Shown here piece by piece: positions 1-14,215 of a DNA stretch of 64,000 bases (positions within the stretch are counted from its first letter, which is position 1; every line of letters begins with the position of its first letter). The translations under genes were made by a program, and so were the position numbers. Origin of the DNA: Acridotheres tristis (Eukaryota; Chordata; Aves; Passeriformes; Sturnidae); contig CM072886.1 of the NCBI GenBank assembly GCA_037013685.1, positions 84,512,922-84,576,921 of the forward strand. Direction: 5' to 3'. Below the pieces are notes generated by a model. It worked only from the letters and a program-made list of their open reading frames with translations, did not search any database and was not told where the DNA came from.

Positions 1-3000
1 ATCCTCAGAATTTCAAGAGCTTGCCCAAGTTTAATGTGTGGCAATATATTTATGCTAAACTCCTTTGAATACAAAAATAGCATGTTGTTATCATGATTAT
101 AAATTGCTCAGTCATTTTCAAAGGCAGAGTATGAAAACTATTTCATCTAAATCTAGTCTTCTGATAAAAATAATATAACTTGTTTTTGCTTAGTATTATG
201 AAACTATAAGCAATAATAATTTAAAACCAATTTGAATAGCTACATTCTTTGCATTCCTAATTAATGCTAATAGGGACTAGTAGCTGAACACAAAACCACG
301 TGGAAACATTTAGTATGTCCTTTGAACACAGGCTTAACTAGACTGTAAGATGTGGCCTCAGTCCCTCCTCTGTCCTCCCTATCAACCATAAATAATGTTT
401 TCCATTTCCAGTCTCTACATACTGAATCTTGACCTATTGTGCATGGTTAGAGACCAGGGCATGCAGTGATTAGAAACAAGGCCTACAGATCCAGTTTTCA
501 GGATAACACACCCCTGCCTCTGTCTACATGACTCCTGCTTAAGTAATTCCACAGTGCTGTCATTTCATGCTTTCTGCCTGCCCATTTAGTCCCAGCACAA
601 TACACCTTCTGGGTATATTCCAAAATATATCTCAGAATACACCCTTTGGGGCAAAGCTGACCAGCCTAATGCTTTGCACCTGCTGCTGCCAAAGGGGCAG
701 CTTTCCCTTGCCCACCTTCAGATTCCTGTGCTGACACAGATTCTAACTTAACCCTGGTGGGTCAGCCCACAGGAGAAACAACCCTGACAAATCCAGCAAG
801 TCATAGAGGCAGGTGATGCAGATGAAGGACCAGCAAGTGAGGGGAGGTGAAGCCCTATTACCTACCATGGAAAGCAAGGCACTCCCCTCACAGCAAGCTG
901 AGAGACAGACATCACCATCTCATAAAGCCTCTTCATCTTGGATAACACAGTCCTAATCTTTTAGCCTGGAAAAAGTGATGAACGACCAGCACTAGAAACA
1001 AAGAAGTGGCAGAGTCCACAGAAAGAACGACTGGAGCCAGGAAACAGATTGTTCACATGCTGGATTTGTTTTCTGAAAGCCAAAGAGAAAATGGTCTGGG
1101 AAACAGGGCCCTGGTGTAACACATGACTGTAAGGAAAGCTACCAGCTAATGAGAAATGCCTGCAGCCAGTGCCTGTACTGCTGGGGAGAAGAGCTGCTGC
1201 CTGCAAAGAGACAGGCTTCATTCTGGATTAGCAGCAGCTGCAACAAGTTCCTGCCCAACCTCCATCTGTACCTAACCACTCTCAGGCAGAAGGATGGCTT
1301 CTAAAACGCACACAAGCTTAAAACAGACAAGAAGCAGTTTCTACTGGGCTATACTTATAAAAGAAGGAAAGGATTACAGGCTTGCTTTTCAAGAGGGCAG
1401 CTTTCCATTTAACTACATTACATCAATACTAAAAGGTCCCTTGAGTTCCTATCATTCAAGCAGCAAGATTTTTTTACCCAGACAACATAGATTATATGAA
1501 GTGGGAAAGCTACCTGAGAATCTTACATCTGCTTTCCTAGATGAATCCCTCTGTGATTCACTATCTTAGGGGGAACAGAAAAAAAAAATATAAAAAAGGA
1601 AACAAGTGTCTTGTTAGCTAGGCTCAGTGACACTTTTCCGTATATTTTCTCCTTCAAAATCCAACTTTGCATGCATATCAACTAGTGAGAAAAATCCTGG
1701 ATGCACAGAGGATTGCTTGTTTTCCTCATTCATCTGCACCCAAGGTCTGCAAACCAGCATCAGCCTCAGAATCCTCACCTCGCTCCTTGCAAGAACTTGT
1801 GACACTGTCACAGTAATACTGAAAGTACATATTTGTGCTAACAAACAGTTTCAGAGGCTTGCACACTGTGTTCTGCCTGAGGATTACTGCACCAGCATTC
1901 TGTAAGAATATACATTAAATTTTTATATTAGAAGGATACCTGGAAAAGCTAAGTGAGCCAAGCAAGCAGAGATTCACTGAGTTCCTAAACAACCAATGCT
2001 CACAAGAGACTTACTGAACCTATATTGATGCTATTTGTTGTCAATGGGTAAAACCACAGTCTGCAACATTCAGCTAAGATTGGAGATACCAGAATTACAA
2101 GAATAAGGTGTTTGTGAACTTCCCAAAATAGTAATCCTTGTTAGTTAATATCTACTGGCTCTCACAACTTATGTGGATTTGGGAGGGTGAGAGGTATGAG
2201 TGGCTCCGAGTAGATTTGTGTGTTCATTCTCTGAACAACAGGCTTTCATCAGAGCTAAAGAATGACCCACAGTACTGGGCATTCTCCTCACAGCCCCAGG
2301 CAACAAATCAATTTCAGAATAATCCAACTTATTCAGATACAATATTATCTTATTGCAGAGCCACTTGAAAATTCTGGCATCGAACTTCAGTGCACAGTCA
2401 ATACAGTCATGGGGACACAAACGAGCGTGTGACAGGAGGCAGGTGCAGATGCTCCACGAGCAGCTTGGCTAGAGCACATCCCTATCCAACAATCACTCAG
2501 GCCATTAGCATACAAATTATGCAGACAGGCATCTTTTGAAAGGAAAGAAAATAGAGCAGTTACAGATAATTTCTTGACTTACTTTCACCACTTCAGAATT
2601 TTTACTGTCTCTGGAGGATGCATGCATATTCTGCAATACTGCAGTGCTATGAAAGTTCAATCAAAAAAACCCAATCCTACCAAATTCAAAGAGTGCAACT
2701 CCTTTTGTGGCTTACACCTACTGCACATAATGGAAGGAATATAGATGCGATATATAAAGTAACAGACTTATCATGGCTTATCACTAATTTACATTTTTTA
2801 AAGAATTTGGTTATTTTTTATAATTGGGTCTTCCTGTAACTTTGTACATTTTAAAATCCAGCTTGACATGGATGCATAAGAGCAATATTTACCAAAAAAG
2901 ACTGTACCTATTTATATACCACTTTTCTGAATATTTATACATGCACACGATTGAATTAATAATGCTGTACAAATTACACAGCAATACAAAATTACAATAC

Positions 3001-4062
3001 AATAAGCTGTTAGCTCCTAATTTCACCTTAAAAGCTTTGAATAGTAACAAGACTTTTTTTAAAGTAAGTCTTACACAGTCTCATTTGAGTAAAGCATTCT
3101 TTTAAGACAAAACCACCATAAATCTGCACTGTCAGTTGCTCTCACAAGCATCTGTAAAACCCATAATCTAAATTTCACACTGTTCAGAACTCATACTACA
3201 TTGTATTATAGCTTTTAAACGTCAATAGTAATGTAGGTTTAATAAGCAGGTCATAAGGAAATACTAGTTTTAAATAAATGTCTTCGGAAAAGCAGATGTG
3301 GCATATAAAACCAACACTTCGTACATAAAGTCTAATGTCTCAAGTTTTTAGAAAGGTTGGCTGTTGCTACCTGTAGTATCTTTGTCTTTTTATATAACAG
3401 TAAAAATAACCTGTACTTGAAAGTAATAATTCAGTATTTCCCAGGCTTCCTTTCTTCTTCTAATTTTTTTTCAGAAAATCTGAGTTCATGGGAAATTTTC
3501 TCTCATATTTTACATCCTCTTGTTTTGCTAACATTCACATAAAGAAACAAAATAAATATCATCACAGTCAATTGTATTGGCAACTTGCCCCTATACTCTA
3601 GATAGTAAAGTACAAATCCTATCAAAACAGAAGATACTAACTTTTGCCACTCCTACTTCTGGGTTTTACTTAAATAATTTCTGATGTATTCAATGTGGAA
3701 TACTTACAACATGAAAGCCAGAGCCCAAAATTCAGCACATTACAATATGACTTTGGATGGCTAATTTTCAGTACTACAGCTGAGCTCTTTGATGTTCCAA
3801 TGAGCTTCAATTCCATTGCACAGGAAGCTCATTCATAAATCATGTTCATGTTAAAAAGCAAGCAAACAAAAGCCCCTTCAGGGCATATCTCTGGCTAACA
3901 AAATTATTTTTCAATTAAGACCTTACTTTTTGTACACCTTTAAGAGAGTTCTGTCTTAACAAACTTCAAAGCAATAACATTTTTATATAAATACGTAATT
4001 TCCCAGTAGTAGCAAGATTTTAATTCTTAATAAGTATTTCTCATAAACAAAGACCTGCTCAC
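1..4062 (-). other. Partial GALNT1 intron (continues beyond left edge)
   Basis: This is intron sequence downstream of the last visible exon. I looked on the minus strand for codons of the next expected segment (linker and start of the lectin domain, such as a KPFSWYLENIYPD-like stretch) and saw none, so the intron is at least 4.06 kb. The stretch 660-1290 is somewhat less AT-rich than its surroundings but has no recognisable product. No transposon end was recognised. Confidence 0.8.
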
Positions 4063-4243
4063 CTGGGGAAATAATGTAGAAAAAGTTTTTGAATTCATCC
4101 ATCCAGACTTCTGCAAGACGCCTGTTATTTTTGTTGATTATCTGCCCTGTACCTCCTGGGAAAGTGTACGGTGTTGCTTTTCTGAACACGTGCCCAACAT
4201 GTGAACAAGTTACAATTTCCAAAGTGCCACCACACTGCCAGAT
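4063..4243 (-). CDS. GALNT1: GALNT1 coding exon 7: end of visible catalytic domain with H344
   Basis: This exon of 181 bases encodes residues 327-386 and the first base of Gly387. It translates to [20 protein letters not shown], then [20 protein letters not shown], then [21 protein letters not shown]344 in SHVGHVF is the third metal ligand after D209 and H211. R347 and the TPYTFPGG stretch belong to the region that closes over UDP in related structures. The acceptor is GCTTCCAG right of 4243 and the donor is GTGAGC left of 4063, phase 1. The frame stays open a little past the donor, but the amino acids then stop matching the family, so I place the exon end at 4063. The next exon is not in the window. 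Confidence 0.97.
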
Positions 4244-5208
4244 CTGGAAGCGACAGAACAATTATTGCATAGTTACAAGCTGCTAAAGAAAAGTTCCAAA
4301 AACATTAATCACTTGCTTCAGTTCAAGCTGGGGAAACAACATTAGCTGAGGTCTAGAACAAATGCATACTGCATGGAAGAGAACTGCATGTTTTTATCCT
4401 GCTCACCAGCTAAAGATGCTCATAAGCCCAAGCAATGTAGCATATGAAAGTACTTCAGCCCTTGGAGCAATACCACATCAGCTAGAAATTACTTTAAAGA
4501 ACAGGGCAGGCTGAACACAATAGAAGGAAAAAGCTCGCATGAATCCCAGGAAGTAACAGGTGTCTAAAATAGTCCATTATATAACAGAACCACCATGTAA
4601 AAGAACCCATACATTTCCCAAGTCTCTGAAAATACTTTCAGTTTTATCTTGGACCTTGAAAAATGGCAGGTTCAGAAAGCTGAAGTATTTCAGAAGAATC
4701 CCCACCTACGTACTTTTTGCTAATAAGTAAAATGAAAGGAAATGGTGCTATTTAGTAGGAGCAAAAATGAGAATAACATTGGCTAGGTCTACAACCAAAT
4801 GAACACATGAAATCATGAAGTTAGTAAAGAGCAAGAAGACAGGGTTTGTAAGAGAGGTGCTCACATTTCACTGGCACATTAAACGATGCACTGGCAACAT
4901 CACCTGTAACTGATGCTTCCCCAACAGCTTTTCTATAGAATTCCTTTTAACACACAAACACTCATTCTTCAGAATAACCTTCTTATCTTTTAATCACAAA
5001 GCTCTACCAACAATTCATCATGCACTTTTTACTGACAGACACAGTCTTTGTGTATCTCTGCTGGAGGAACTTAACAGGGAAAGGAAGTGCCAGCTGCAAC
5101 AGAAGAGGACACTGGTGCAGGTGGCAGACCTGTGTTTTACAGAACTCCAGATGCACTGTCCTGATTAATAAATTAATAATTAATAAAGCAATGCAGATTT
5201 TTACCTAC
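4244..5208 (-). other. GALNT1 intron between coding exons 6 and 7
   Basis: The intron is 965 bases, phase 0, with GT at the right end and AG at the left. It holds a short TAAT-rich tract at about 5164-5187, close to the donor. I see nothing else in it. Confidence 0.9.
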
Positions 5209-5326
5209 CCTGAAGGAAATTTCTAAGTTTTCTCCACCCCAAATATCCATTCCAGCATCATATGTTCCAATTTCCTGAAAGTAATCTCTGTCTATTGAAA
5301 AAAGGCCTCCTGCCATTGTAGGTGTT
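5209..5326 (-). CDS. GALNT1: GALNT1 coding exon 6: Gal/GalNAc-T motif
   Basis: This exon of 118 bases completes Arg287 and encodes residues 288-326, ending in phase 0. It reads [20 protein letters not shown] and then [19 protein letters not shown]. The DxxxxxWGGEN signature (D310, W316, E319, N320) is the Gal/GalNAc-T motif shared with beta-1,4-galactosyltransferases; it forms acceptor- and donor-binding and mobile-loop structures in this family. E319 and E322 are present. The acceptor is CCCCCAG with a T-rich tract right of 5326. The donor, GTAGGT left of 5209, is weaker than the other donors in the gene. No coding change from the human protein is evident to me. Confidence 0.97.
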
Positions 5327-6609
5327 CTGGGGGCAGAAAAAAAAAGAATCACATCAGTCTCTATAAAAACATACTTAGATGCATTTCACACTTACACTGA
5401 CAAAATACCTGTTTATTTCCCAAGTTCCTAACACATTCCTTCTCAGCAAGCTTCCCTTCAAACTCTGTTACTCTCAGTGTACTTGTTAGCTCAAATTTTT
5501 CCAGAGATGGAATTAGGTAGTGGCAGTTCTCCTTATTTTCTCACTTCAAATTGGTGTCTGGATAGAGTAACAGTCCCTAGAAAGCTGCTGTCATTGCTGA
5601 CAAAGACTTCTCCCTCCAATGCTGGTAACTCATAAAAAAGAAACTAGTTTCACACAGGAAAATTATACTTCAGGCTACTATTCTTGAAACAGTTTTGGGA
5701 AGTCATTAAGTAGCCTGCTTGCTTTCACTTTTATTGCTTCATACAAGAAACCTGTACAGTCAGGGTTACATCCAGATTTTCCTTACAGATTCTTTATTGG
5801 TACAAAAAAAATAAAACTTGGCTAATAGTTTCTCAGCTCTTTAGAAACATCTCCCATTGAACATTTCAACTTTTTTAGACAACAAGTATACAGTAAGTAA
5901 ATTACATGTTAGGCCAATGACATAACTTTGTAGTTCAATTATTTACACTTTTAGCATACATGATTTTATATCACTAGCTATTTTCCTGAAACATTTAGGG
6001 CTTTTTCTGAAAGATGCATAAAATACAAGCTAGGTCACAAGCTAACTGAAAAGTTGTATGTTTTTTCCCTACTAAAAGGAAACATTACACACAAGCTATC
6101 TTCCTCATTACCTTTCTCATAAACCTACATGACATCCAACCATAAATTCACCTCCCATCCCCCCTTTTAAGACTTAAAATTTGCATATAAATGCACACAT
6201 GCAAATATAAATATATGCATGCATATACCAAAAAATTAATGCATATTTACAAAATACAGTTTACTTTGTTACAAAGATAAAAAATAAGATTCAATTAAAA
6301 AAAATAGAAAAAGCTTTGTTAAAAACTTGTACATCATTATAAGTGCTACCTGAAAACTAGTAATTCTGCACAAATTAACATAGAACTGAAAAATATTTCC
6401 AAAGTGACAAAGTGATTGATTCTTTTATTGCTGCCGAAAGTTTCTGACCACAGATCCATGCCAGAATTTTATGTTGTTCCTTCAACTAGACAAAAGAGAT
6501 GCTACAATGTTTAACTAAGTACTTAACAACCTTAAGTACTTACTTTTAAGTTATCATAAAAAGCAAACATCAGACAAAGATTTCAAACAATTTCATAATT
6601 TCTCATTAC
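5327..6609 (-). other. GALNT1 intron between coding exons 5 and 6
   Basis: The intron is 1283 bases, phase 2. An AT-rich tract with repeated GCATAT and ATGCA words lies at about 6183-6243. No genes or recognised mobile elements are present. Confidence 0.9.
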
Positions 6610-6780
6610 CTAACAGGAAGGGTTCGGTCTCCTTTCCGTCGATCCATCTCTCTCTGAGGAACAGGGTACCAACGAAAATTCAACTTCCAGTTGAATCCAC
6701 CATAGGTCATGTCAGAACCTGCCATGTATTCGAAGGTGTCATCACTGATTACATCAATGATAGGACACACTACTGTCCTC
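6610..6780 (-). CDS. GALNT1: GALNT1 coding exon 5: middle of catalytic domain
   Basis: This exon of 171 bases completes Arg230, encodes residues 231-286, and gives two bases of Arg287. It translates to [20 protein letters not shown], then [20 protein letters not shown], then [16 protein letters not shown]. The stretch is, as far as I can recall, identical to human GALNT1, which fits strong constraint on the core between the two catalytic subdomains. The acceptor is TTCCTAG right of 6780. The donor is GTAATG left of 6610. Both ends are phase 2. Confidence 0.97.
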
Positions 6781-8298
6781 CTAGGAAAACAAAAGAATCA
6801 AAATTATTAAATTTTAAGTCATTAAAATCTATTGATCAAAAGGATGAAAAAAGATGTTTGGGGTTTTTTTAAAATATGGTTTTTAACACATAGAGTTGAA
6901 ATTTTTATAATACCATCTCTTAACAACATTATTCAATAAATTATTAACAGGAAACATACTAAAATTTTGTCTTGCTAATTGTAAATCTGATACAATTTTG
7001 GCAATGCTAGATCTTTTTTTAAATCATATTTGCATTATTACTAGTAATAAATATTCATCCCTCTGCAGACAGAAATAATGATCCCAACTTTGTCCTTGCT
7101 ACATTGTGATTAGATAGAAAACAAAAGGTTCTTGTTTCTAGTTGAGTGGTTGCAGTAACTTGAATGTTTTGAAATTAAAACTTGGATATTCACCCTGGGT
7201 AAGTATTTTTATACAGCCTCAGGACTGAGATGTGTTAGCAATTGTTAACAATGTACAACTACTGCATTGTAGTTGACAGAAAGTGGCCTCGTTGTCCACT
7301 ATCCTGATGTTATTAATACATATATTCACAGAAACCAATTCTAATCATCAAAAAGATACTTAAGCAACCATGCTCAAAGCAGGCTTCCTCTCATGGGAAG
7401 CTCTGTAAAAATATTCAGAGATTGCTTGCAACTTAATTCAAAGGACTTAAGTCGAGATATTTGCACAAATTGTAACAATGTATGCATTGTAGTCTCACAA
7501 AACCCAATTAATGATAACAAAGTTTACTTTGTCTTTGCACAGTGCTGAACAAAGATTCTTCATTAAATTGTAGCTTATTCATCATGTAACACTATATTTT
7601 GTACCATCAAATTTTAAGTGTGATTTTTATCTATAACAATAAAAACACTAGGGATCTCTAGCACCATATTTTATTCTATTTAATATGCTGCCTACTAACA
7701 GACTAGTGCACAACTGTAGCTCCTGTTCAGATGTATAAATATTTTATAAAGCAGACAATTCTCTCACTTTTGTCCCCAATACAAGTTCCATCACATATAC
7801 AAGTGTAGATCAGCATTATTCCAGTAATTATTCTAACCTTAGAAAATACATCCCAGAAGACCAAGACACAGCCCAGATTTCCACAATCAAAACCATGATG
7901 TAATAAAGAAATCACAATGAGAGCCTGTAAACAGTTATTGTTCTCAATGTTGGTGCTACATGAGGTCAGGGCTTGACTTCTTTCTCAAGAATATCTTCCC
8001 AAATTCATGAAGGAATAGGCCAAGCTGCAGACTGAAGACCTCAATTTTCCCTAATTCCTCAATTGCATTCATTGCTCCTGCTACTTAACACATTATTCCA
8101 TGCATCCCAATATAGACTTCACTTGAAACAGAGTTTTACTTTTAAAAGTTTAACTAAATTAGCCTTTTATCCTGACTCCAATGAGAATTTATTCAGCTCT
8201 TCAGAAAGTAGATATTTGCTTGTAGGCTATCTTGTAATACTTGGAAAATTTCTTAATAACTGAAAAAATCCAACCTGGGTGAAGAGATGGATAATTAC
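6781..8298 (-). other. GALNT1 intron between coding exons 4 and 5
   Basis: The intron is 1518 bases, phase 2. It is AT-rich with no recognised repeat. Open frames within it show no family resemblance and no codon-like pattern. Confidence 0.9.
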
Positions 8299-8506
8299 CT
8301 GTCAGCTTTGATCCTTGCCAGCAGAGGTTCAAGCCAGCCTACTGTACATTCACAATGAGCATCTAAGAAGGTGATGACCTGGCCTTTGGAAGCAGCAGCC
8401 CCCTTTAATCTTGCTCTAATCAATCCAGAACGCTGTTCCATTCGAATCACATGAACAGGTACTTTTAATTTTTTCACGTAACTCTCCAGTGGTCTTTTCA
8501 AGAAGT
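8299..8506 (-). CDS. GALNT1: GALNT1 coding exon 4: DXH metal and nucleotide-sugar site
   Basis: This exon of 208 bases completes Asp161, encodes residues 162-229, and gives two bases of Arg230. It reads [20 protein letters not shown], then [20 protein letters not shown], then [20 protein letters not shown]. The DAH triplet is D209 and H211, the Mn2+-binding DXH motif that ends the first catalytic subdomain, followed by E213. The acceptor is TTTACAG right of 8506 and the donor is GTAATT left of 8299. Third positions are mostly A or T, in contrast with exon 3. The [19 protein letters not shown] stretch separates this gene from GALNT13. A199 and A228 differ from the human Val and His that I recall. 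Confidence 0.97.
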
Positions 8507-11500
8507 CTGTAAAGAATGATCAAAACAATCAAAACCGTTAGCTATGCAGTTGAGCTTTTTTTGAATGAAGAGACTTGAATTAAGACACACCCCTCCTGCC
8601 CTTGTCTCTCCTTTTTCTACTTTCTCAGCTAGTTTCCTCTACACTTCACAACACTCCTTTCCACACCTCCCAAGTGTTTCCCTTGATAGCACAGAAAGTT
8701 CTTCCTCCTCTTTATTTCTTCATTATGGAAAACACAAAAAGGAGGAGAGGATAGAATGCTTACACAAAACCCAGATGGGATTCACAAGTTTTTGCAGCAG
8801 AGAAGATGTGATAGTTATTTTCAAAAATATGCGTAAGTGCTCTTGGACATAACACTTCTCTACCAAGGAAATACAGAAATACAGAAATGGTTTGACTAGC
8901 TGAATATAATGAATTGTCTCCTACTTTAATGCAACTTACAGATAATTTCTTTGTGAGAAGTTCAAAACACAATCAAACTGATTTTTCAATTGTACTTTCT
9001 CTAGGGTTTTCTGGCTAATAGTTTCTTTATTAGATTATTACTATAATATCCAAAAAATATATAATAAACTATACATAAATGAGAATCTGTAACACCAAAA
9101 AAATCTCAACGTAGCATGAATTAGGAAGAAAAAGTTATTCAAAATACAACAGTCAGTTACCATACACCCAGAGATTCAAAATTATTTGCACTGCAAAGTG
9201 CTACTGGGTTGTGGTGATTGATGCCAAAGGAAGAACAAAGAAGTGAGTAAGAATGCAATGGACAGTCACAGAAACAGACTTCTGCAATAACTCACAGTTT
9301 CTAAATGTGTAAAATAGGCAAAATATTCTTATTGCGCAGCTATGGAATATTAGACTGTAGACTCAAAGCACATGAGAGTTGAAAGTTGTACTACAACAGT
9401 GCACAGCCTGTAGTAGGATTTCACATAAGGTAGAAAATGCCTCATACAAAAATAAGTGTGATGCTGGAGGAGTGGGGCAGGGGGAAGCTCGGCATGAACT
9501 GTTAGTGACTCTTTCGTAAACCTCAAGAGGCAGGGCTGACTTGAAGGTGATTATCATTCCTTACCACTACTCCAGATTAATGAGTTCTAATTACCTTCTC
9601 ATTTTTTTCTGTACACTGTTGGACTGCCACTAAAACCCACAGAAATAAGTTCTGACATGTCTTGAAAGCTAAACCGTGTTAAATGTATGTAAGAGTTTGA
9701 TACATCTAAATATTTGTCTCCAGAGAAACTCAAAGCAAGTTAATTCTTATTTTGCATATGAACAGAGACTCAGCTTAATACGTTTCTTAGTACAATCCAA
9801 GTGCACACGTCTCAACATTTTGCAAGGCTTTTGGGGTTGAGCACAGAAATTATGACTGAGTCTGTAGCATACATAGCCTCATCTCTTTACAGTGTAGCTT
9901 TCCAAAGCCACTAATTTAAAAGAACTAGTATCATGGCAATGCTTATAGCTTTAATGTATACATGGTATACATAGAGAGAGTGTGCAGCATTTCTCTCTAT
10001 GCTCACCATCTGACAAGCAAGTCACACAAATCAACATGTTTCTCTGCACATTTCAGGTGGAGTACTGACAAGCTTTTAAAGTAGTGCTATCCACCTTAAA
10101 CTTGAATGAATATGGGCTGTGATATTGGTTCTTGAATGTAGTTAACAGAACGGTGAAATTCTGGCAGGGGAAAGAGAGAAAGATTGCAATAACACAACTG
10201 CAGCCAGTCAAGAATTTGCATAGAACACCAACTTACATTACAGAAAGTCATGCTCAATATATTGCACATGAAAATCTTGAGTCCTACCTATATTTTCTCA
10301 GTAAAGTATTTTAAATTTCAATTTAAGTACTTTAATTTTTTTTTCTCTAAGAAAGAATCAGACACGTGCACAGTGTTTTCACTACAGAGGGAAAAAGGTT
10401 AAGAATAGTCCTTCTTCCGTGTTTAACCGTGTCCATGAGAATATTCTTATGAACTACCACCTTGTTCAAAACTTCAGCAGGGATTATTCCCAGATTCAAA
10501 ACATCGTGACAGACCTCCAGAACTGTGTCCTTAAAATATCACTAGAGCTTCAGCATAATATGCAGAAAAGATAAAGCTTGATACCTCATCCCTATAAAAG
10601 CACAGTAAATAATTCAGGCATCAAGATTTCTGAAGTTCTCCTCTTACCAGCACTTAGGGTAAAATGCTCAAATCTAAGAAGCTATTTTCACTCCAGAACA
10701 CCCTCTTGAAGAGCAATACACATCCCTTACAAATTGCTCCCTTTGTTCAAGTAGCAGGAATCTAGCTTTTTTGATTAGTCATGCATCCAGAAACTAGTAA
10801 TCATTTCTTACAAGGTAAGACTTGATTTTTTTCCCTTAAAGAAAAAAACAAATATTTGAATAATCTTTTAATGAATGTGATACATTTTGGCCTACAAGAA
10901 ATATCAGGATAAAGCCACGGAGATGATTTTTTATACAAACCTATTGGTCATAGTAAATTCTATATTGAACACTGAGATGAGAAGTTTTATGCATTACAGA
11001 GTCAACTGGTTATAAGTGACCCAGGATTAGAGCTGACTAATTTTTCAGCATTGCTTCATACACTTCCAACAGACTGAGGTTTGATAACATTAAAAAAAAA
11101 ACACAAACATCTCCACAATACTTCTAAATTGGAACAATAAGAATTCATGTTGTTTCATAGGTATAACTATAACTCTTTGTGGTGGATATTCTTTTCAAGC
11201 CCTTTCTCTGTCAAAACGGTGCATAGTTTTACTTATGACTGAGCATCTTCTGTGGAAGTAGCAGAACTAAGGAAGCCAAGAGTAAATACATTCAGTTCAA
11301 GTCAACTAAGTGCATTAGCTGAAAAACACCTTGCCACTTCTATTATCAAGTCACACTAATATGAATATAAGTGAAAAATTAGGTTTCAAACCTTTTTTTA
11401 AAATTAAACTACAATAAAACAAAGGTTTATCATTTTAATAAGCATGCAAACATGTTTTTTTAAGAATTAGGAATATTTTTGTAAGCATTGTTGTCAGTAT

Positions 11501-14215
11501 TTAGTTGCAGTCACATTGCTTTGGCCTGTATCTCTGTAGCTAAGTTCTGTGGATGTGATCTATCCTGATGCCATCTTCCTACCACACTTGGCTATTGGGT
11601 GCTGACCTAGTCTGAGGTACCAGCTAATCTTGATTTCTCCTGTTAACTGTTTTGAACCAGTTACCAAAGATCAATACTTAAAAACTAAAGTTGCAGTTCT
11701 GATCAGTAACTAGAGAATGATGATACAGATATGTCTTGTTTCTCCAGTGCTTTTCTTTTGGGTGTAAATAAAAGCATGCCATTATGCAAATTCCTTCTTC
11801 TAAGAGCGTGACACTAGCAGGTACAAAGTGTGCTACAGGCAGACTGAATGCTTATTTTATTCCAATTAAAATGACTCTGATGTTGGAATTCAATATACAA
11901 TACTCAGGCTGAACATTGTCCTTTTCTGGAAAAGTATGCTGTTTTAATTCAACACAAAGAGAATGCTTAAGTAGCAAACACAAACTCTTGACATCTTCAG
12001 GCATAGTACCCTTCTGTTTTGTTTAATGTAAAAGCATGCTTGATGGAACCAAAACAAGTTCTTGGAAAACAGAACAAAAAAATCCCCTCTCAGTAATTGC
12101 TGAAAATAACAAATAAAAGATGCCCAAGTGATCTGAAATGAAGATCACCAGCTTCAAAAAGAAATACTGGAACAGGTTCAGTAATATCACCAACAAAAGT
12201 ATGAAATACTCTATCTTTCAGCCTGGAATTAATTTTTTTTATTATCAAACCCAGAAAAAGAAAATTTATTGAGAGAAAGCCACATACTTTTTAAAGTGGA
12301 CTATAATTCGATGACTCAGTGAGGACAACTTATAGCTACGTTGAAATTGATTTTTTTCTAAAACAGAAATTGAAGAGGCAAAACATAAGTAATATGATGT
12401 CTACGTATTCTAATATTAGCTTGCTCTTAATTTCTAGGTCATACTGAAAGCTGACCTGTCACAAATAATAATTAGCACTGATTTGAATTAGTGCCAAGAA
12501 CTGTTTTGATTAATAAAATGTAGATTTTTTTTTTTTTTACATAAAGGTTAAAAAACTACAACAAATGAAAGAGTATAATTACAAACTTTCCACAAGTGCA
12601 AAAAGCAAAAATTTGATGCTGTGGCTTTGTAAAAGCAAAAGTTGATCATGTCTCTCATTTCATCTGAAACACATTTCTGTGGCACTTTGCATAGGCATTT
12701 CTCCTCTGCTGCTGGAATGTAATTGTATTTAATGCTTCTGTTCTTCCTTCCAAATGGCACTGGAATTAGCTGAAGCACTTAGAGTTCGGTGAAAAAGGAT
12801 AAGCAAAAGCAAGTGAGAGTGCCCAGGAGAGGGATGGAGCAGACACAAGTGCAAACACAGCCCTAGTGAGGAAAGCAGAGTGGTGAGAGTGCACTTGGCT
12901 GATGGGATTTGTCCTCAGCTGCTCCACACCCAACCCAGCATGGAACAGCCAGGCATCATGCACACACATAACCTGAAGGAGCAGCTCAGTGTATGTGCTA
13001 CCACCTTAATGGTAGAGCAAAAATCCACTCCTAATGCTCTTCAGCTACAAAGTTCCTGTTAACCACGGTAGGTTCCTAACTGTCCTAAAACCTCCCGTTA
13101 GCCACTGTAACCCGTGTATCATGGGGCTGCTTAGGGCAAATCCAGCACCTCTCTTCGTACATGCAGATCTTGGGCAGATCCTGTCATCTGGACAACAGTC
13201 AGACATCTTACTCTGAAACTAGAATTAACATAGGCAACAAAACATGAATTTTGCATCACTGGAAACAACAGGCTGAGATGTCAGCATGCTGTAAAACCCT
13301 TCTATGGGAATTCCTTCTGATACAGGCAACAACTGGTGACTGTCAAGACTTTTTCTCTAGTGGCCAACTAGCCATTGGTTCTAGTAGAAAACTTTCAAAA
13401 TAGAAATATAAGGGGAAAAAAAAAGGTGGATCAATATAAAAATATAGACATGTTTTATTTAGTAAACCTATACTACCCTCTCACCTCCATTCACCAACAC
13501 AAGGCAAAAAAAGTATTTCATAACCCATACCATCAGGAAATCTTAAGGAAAGAACAAGCCAAATATCAACTATTAACCAAAATTAAATGTTAAGTATTAT
13601 ATAGACTATTATTTTTATTTCTTATATACTGCAGTTTAAAAATATTATGAAGATTAGAATCTAAATAATATTATTGTATTTTACCAAAAAAATCAGCTTC
13701 AAGTTTTGCTTATTAGACATGGCAAGTTCCATTCTGTAGCAGGGAGTTTTCATCTGGAGCACTATTTATCAAGAAATGGATCCTCTAGCAGCACAGAAAC
13801 TGAATTTTAATTTCCCATGAACTGAATAATCAAAATTGATCCCTCTGAACACCAAGCCAAACAGCGGCAGTGATAATAAATTTAAATGTGTGCAACAGAG
13901 TTGCCTTTGCTATTATTCACCAGGTGATTCAAGCATAAAACACCCTCAAGCTGTATGAACGTGCTAAAACGCTAACTGCAAAACACTAACACTGTAATAG
14001 AATAATCCCCCTGGCAAACACAAATTCCACACTGCCAAGGGAAAAGTAACGACACAGATGAAGTTACACCAGCTTTCCATGCAGGACGATCCACCTGTAT
14101 TCCCAAAGGGGCGCTGCTCCCTCTGCCTTCCCCTGCCCCGGGCGCTGCCTTTGTCCAATAGCCCACACCAAGTGGGTTTCCCAAGTGTGAGGTCAATGGA
14201 TGGAGCTGTCCTTAC
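8507..14215 (-). other. GALNT1 intron between coding exons 3 and 4
   Basis: The intron is 5709 bases, phase 1. Bases 12780-13220 are less AT-rich without a recognisable product. A poly-T run lies at about 12526-12538. The first 120 bases of the intron (about 14095-14215, next to exon 3) are GC-rich and seem to extend the composition of exon 3. Nothing else is recognised. Confidence 0.9.

Noticed and set aside
1..4062. Search for the next GALNT1 exons (linker and ricin-type lectin domain)
   Set aside because: No minus-strand segment with the expected residues or flanking splice sites was seen, so none is claimed.
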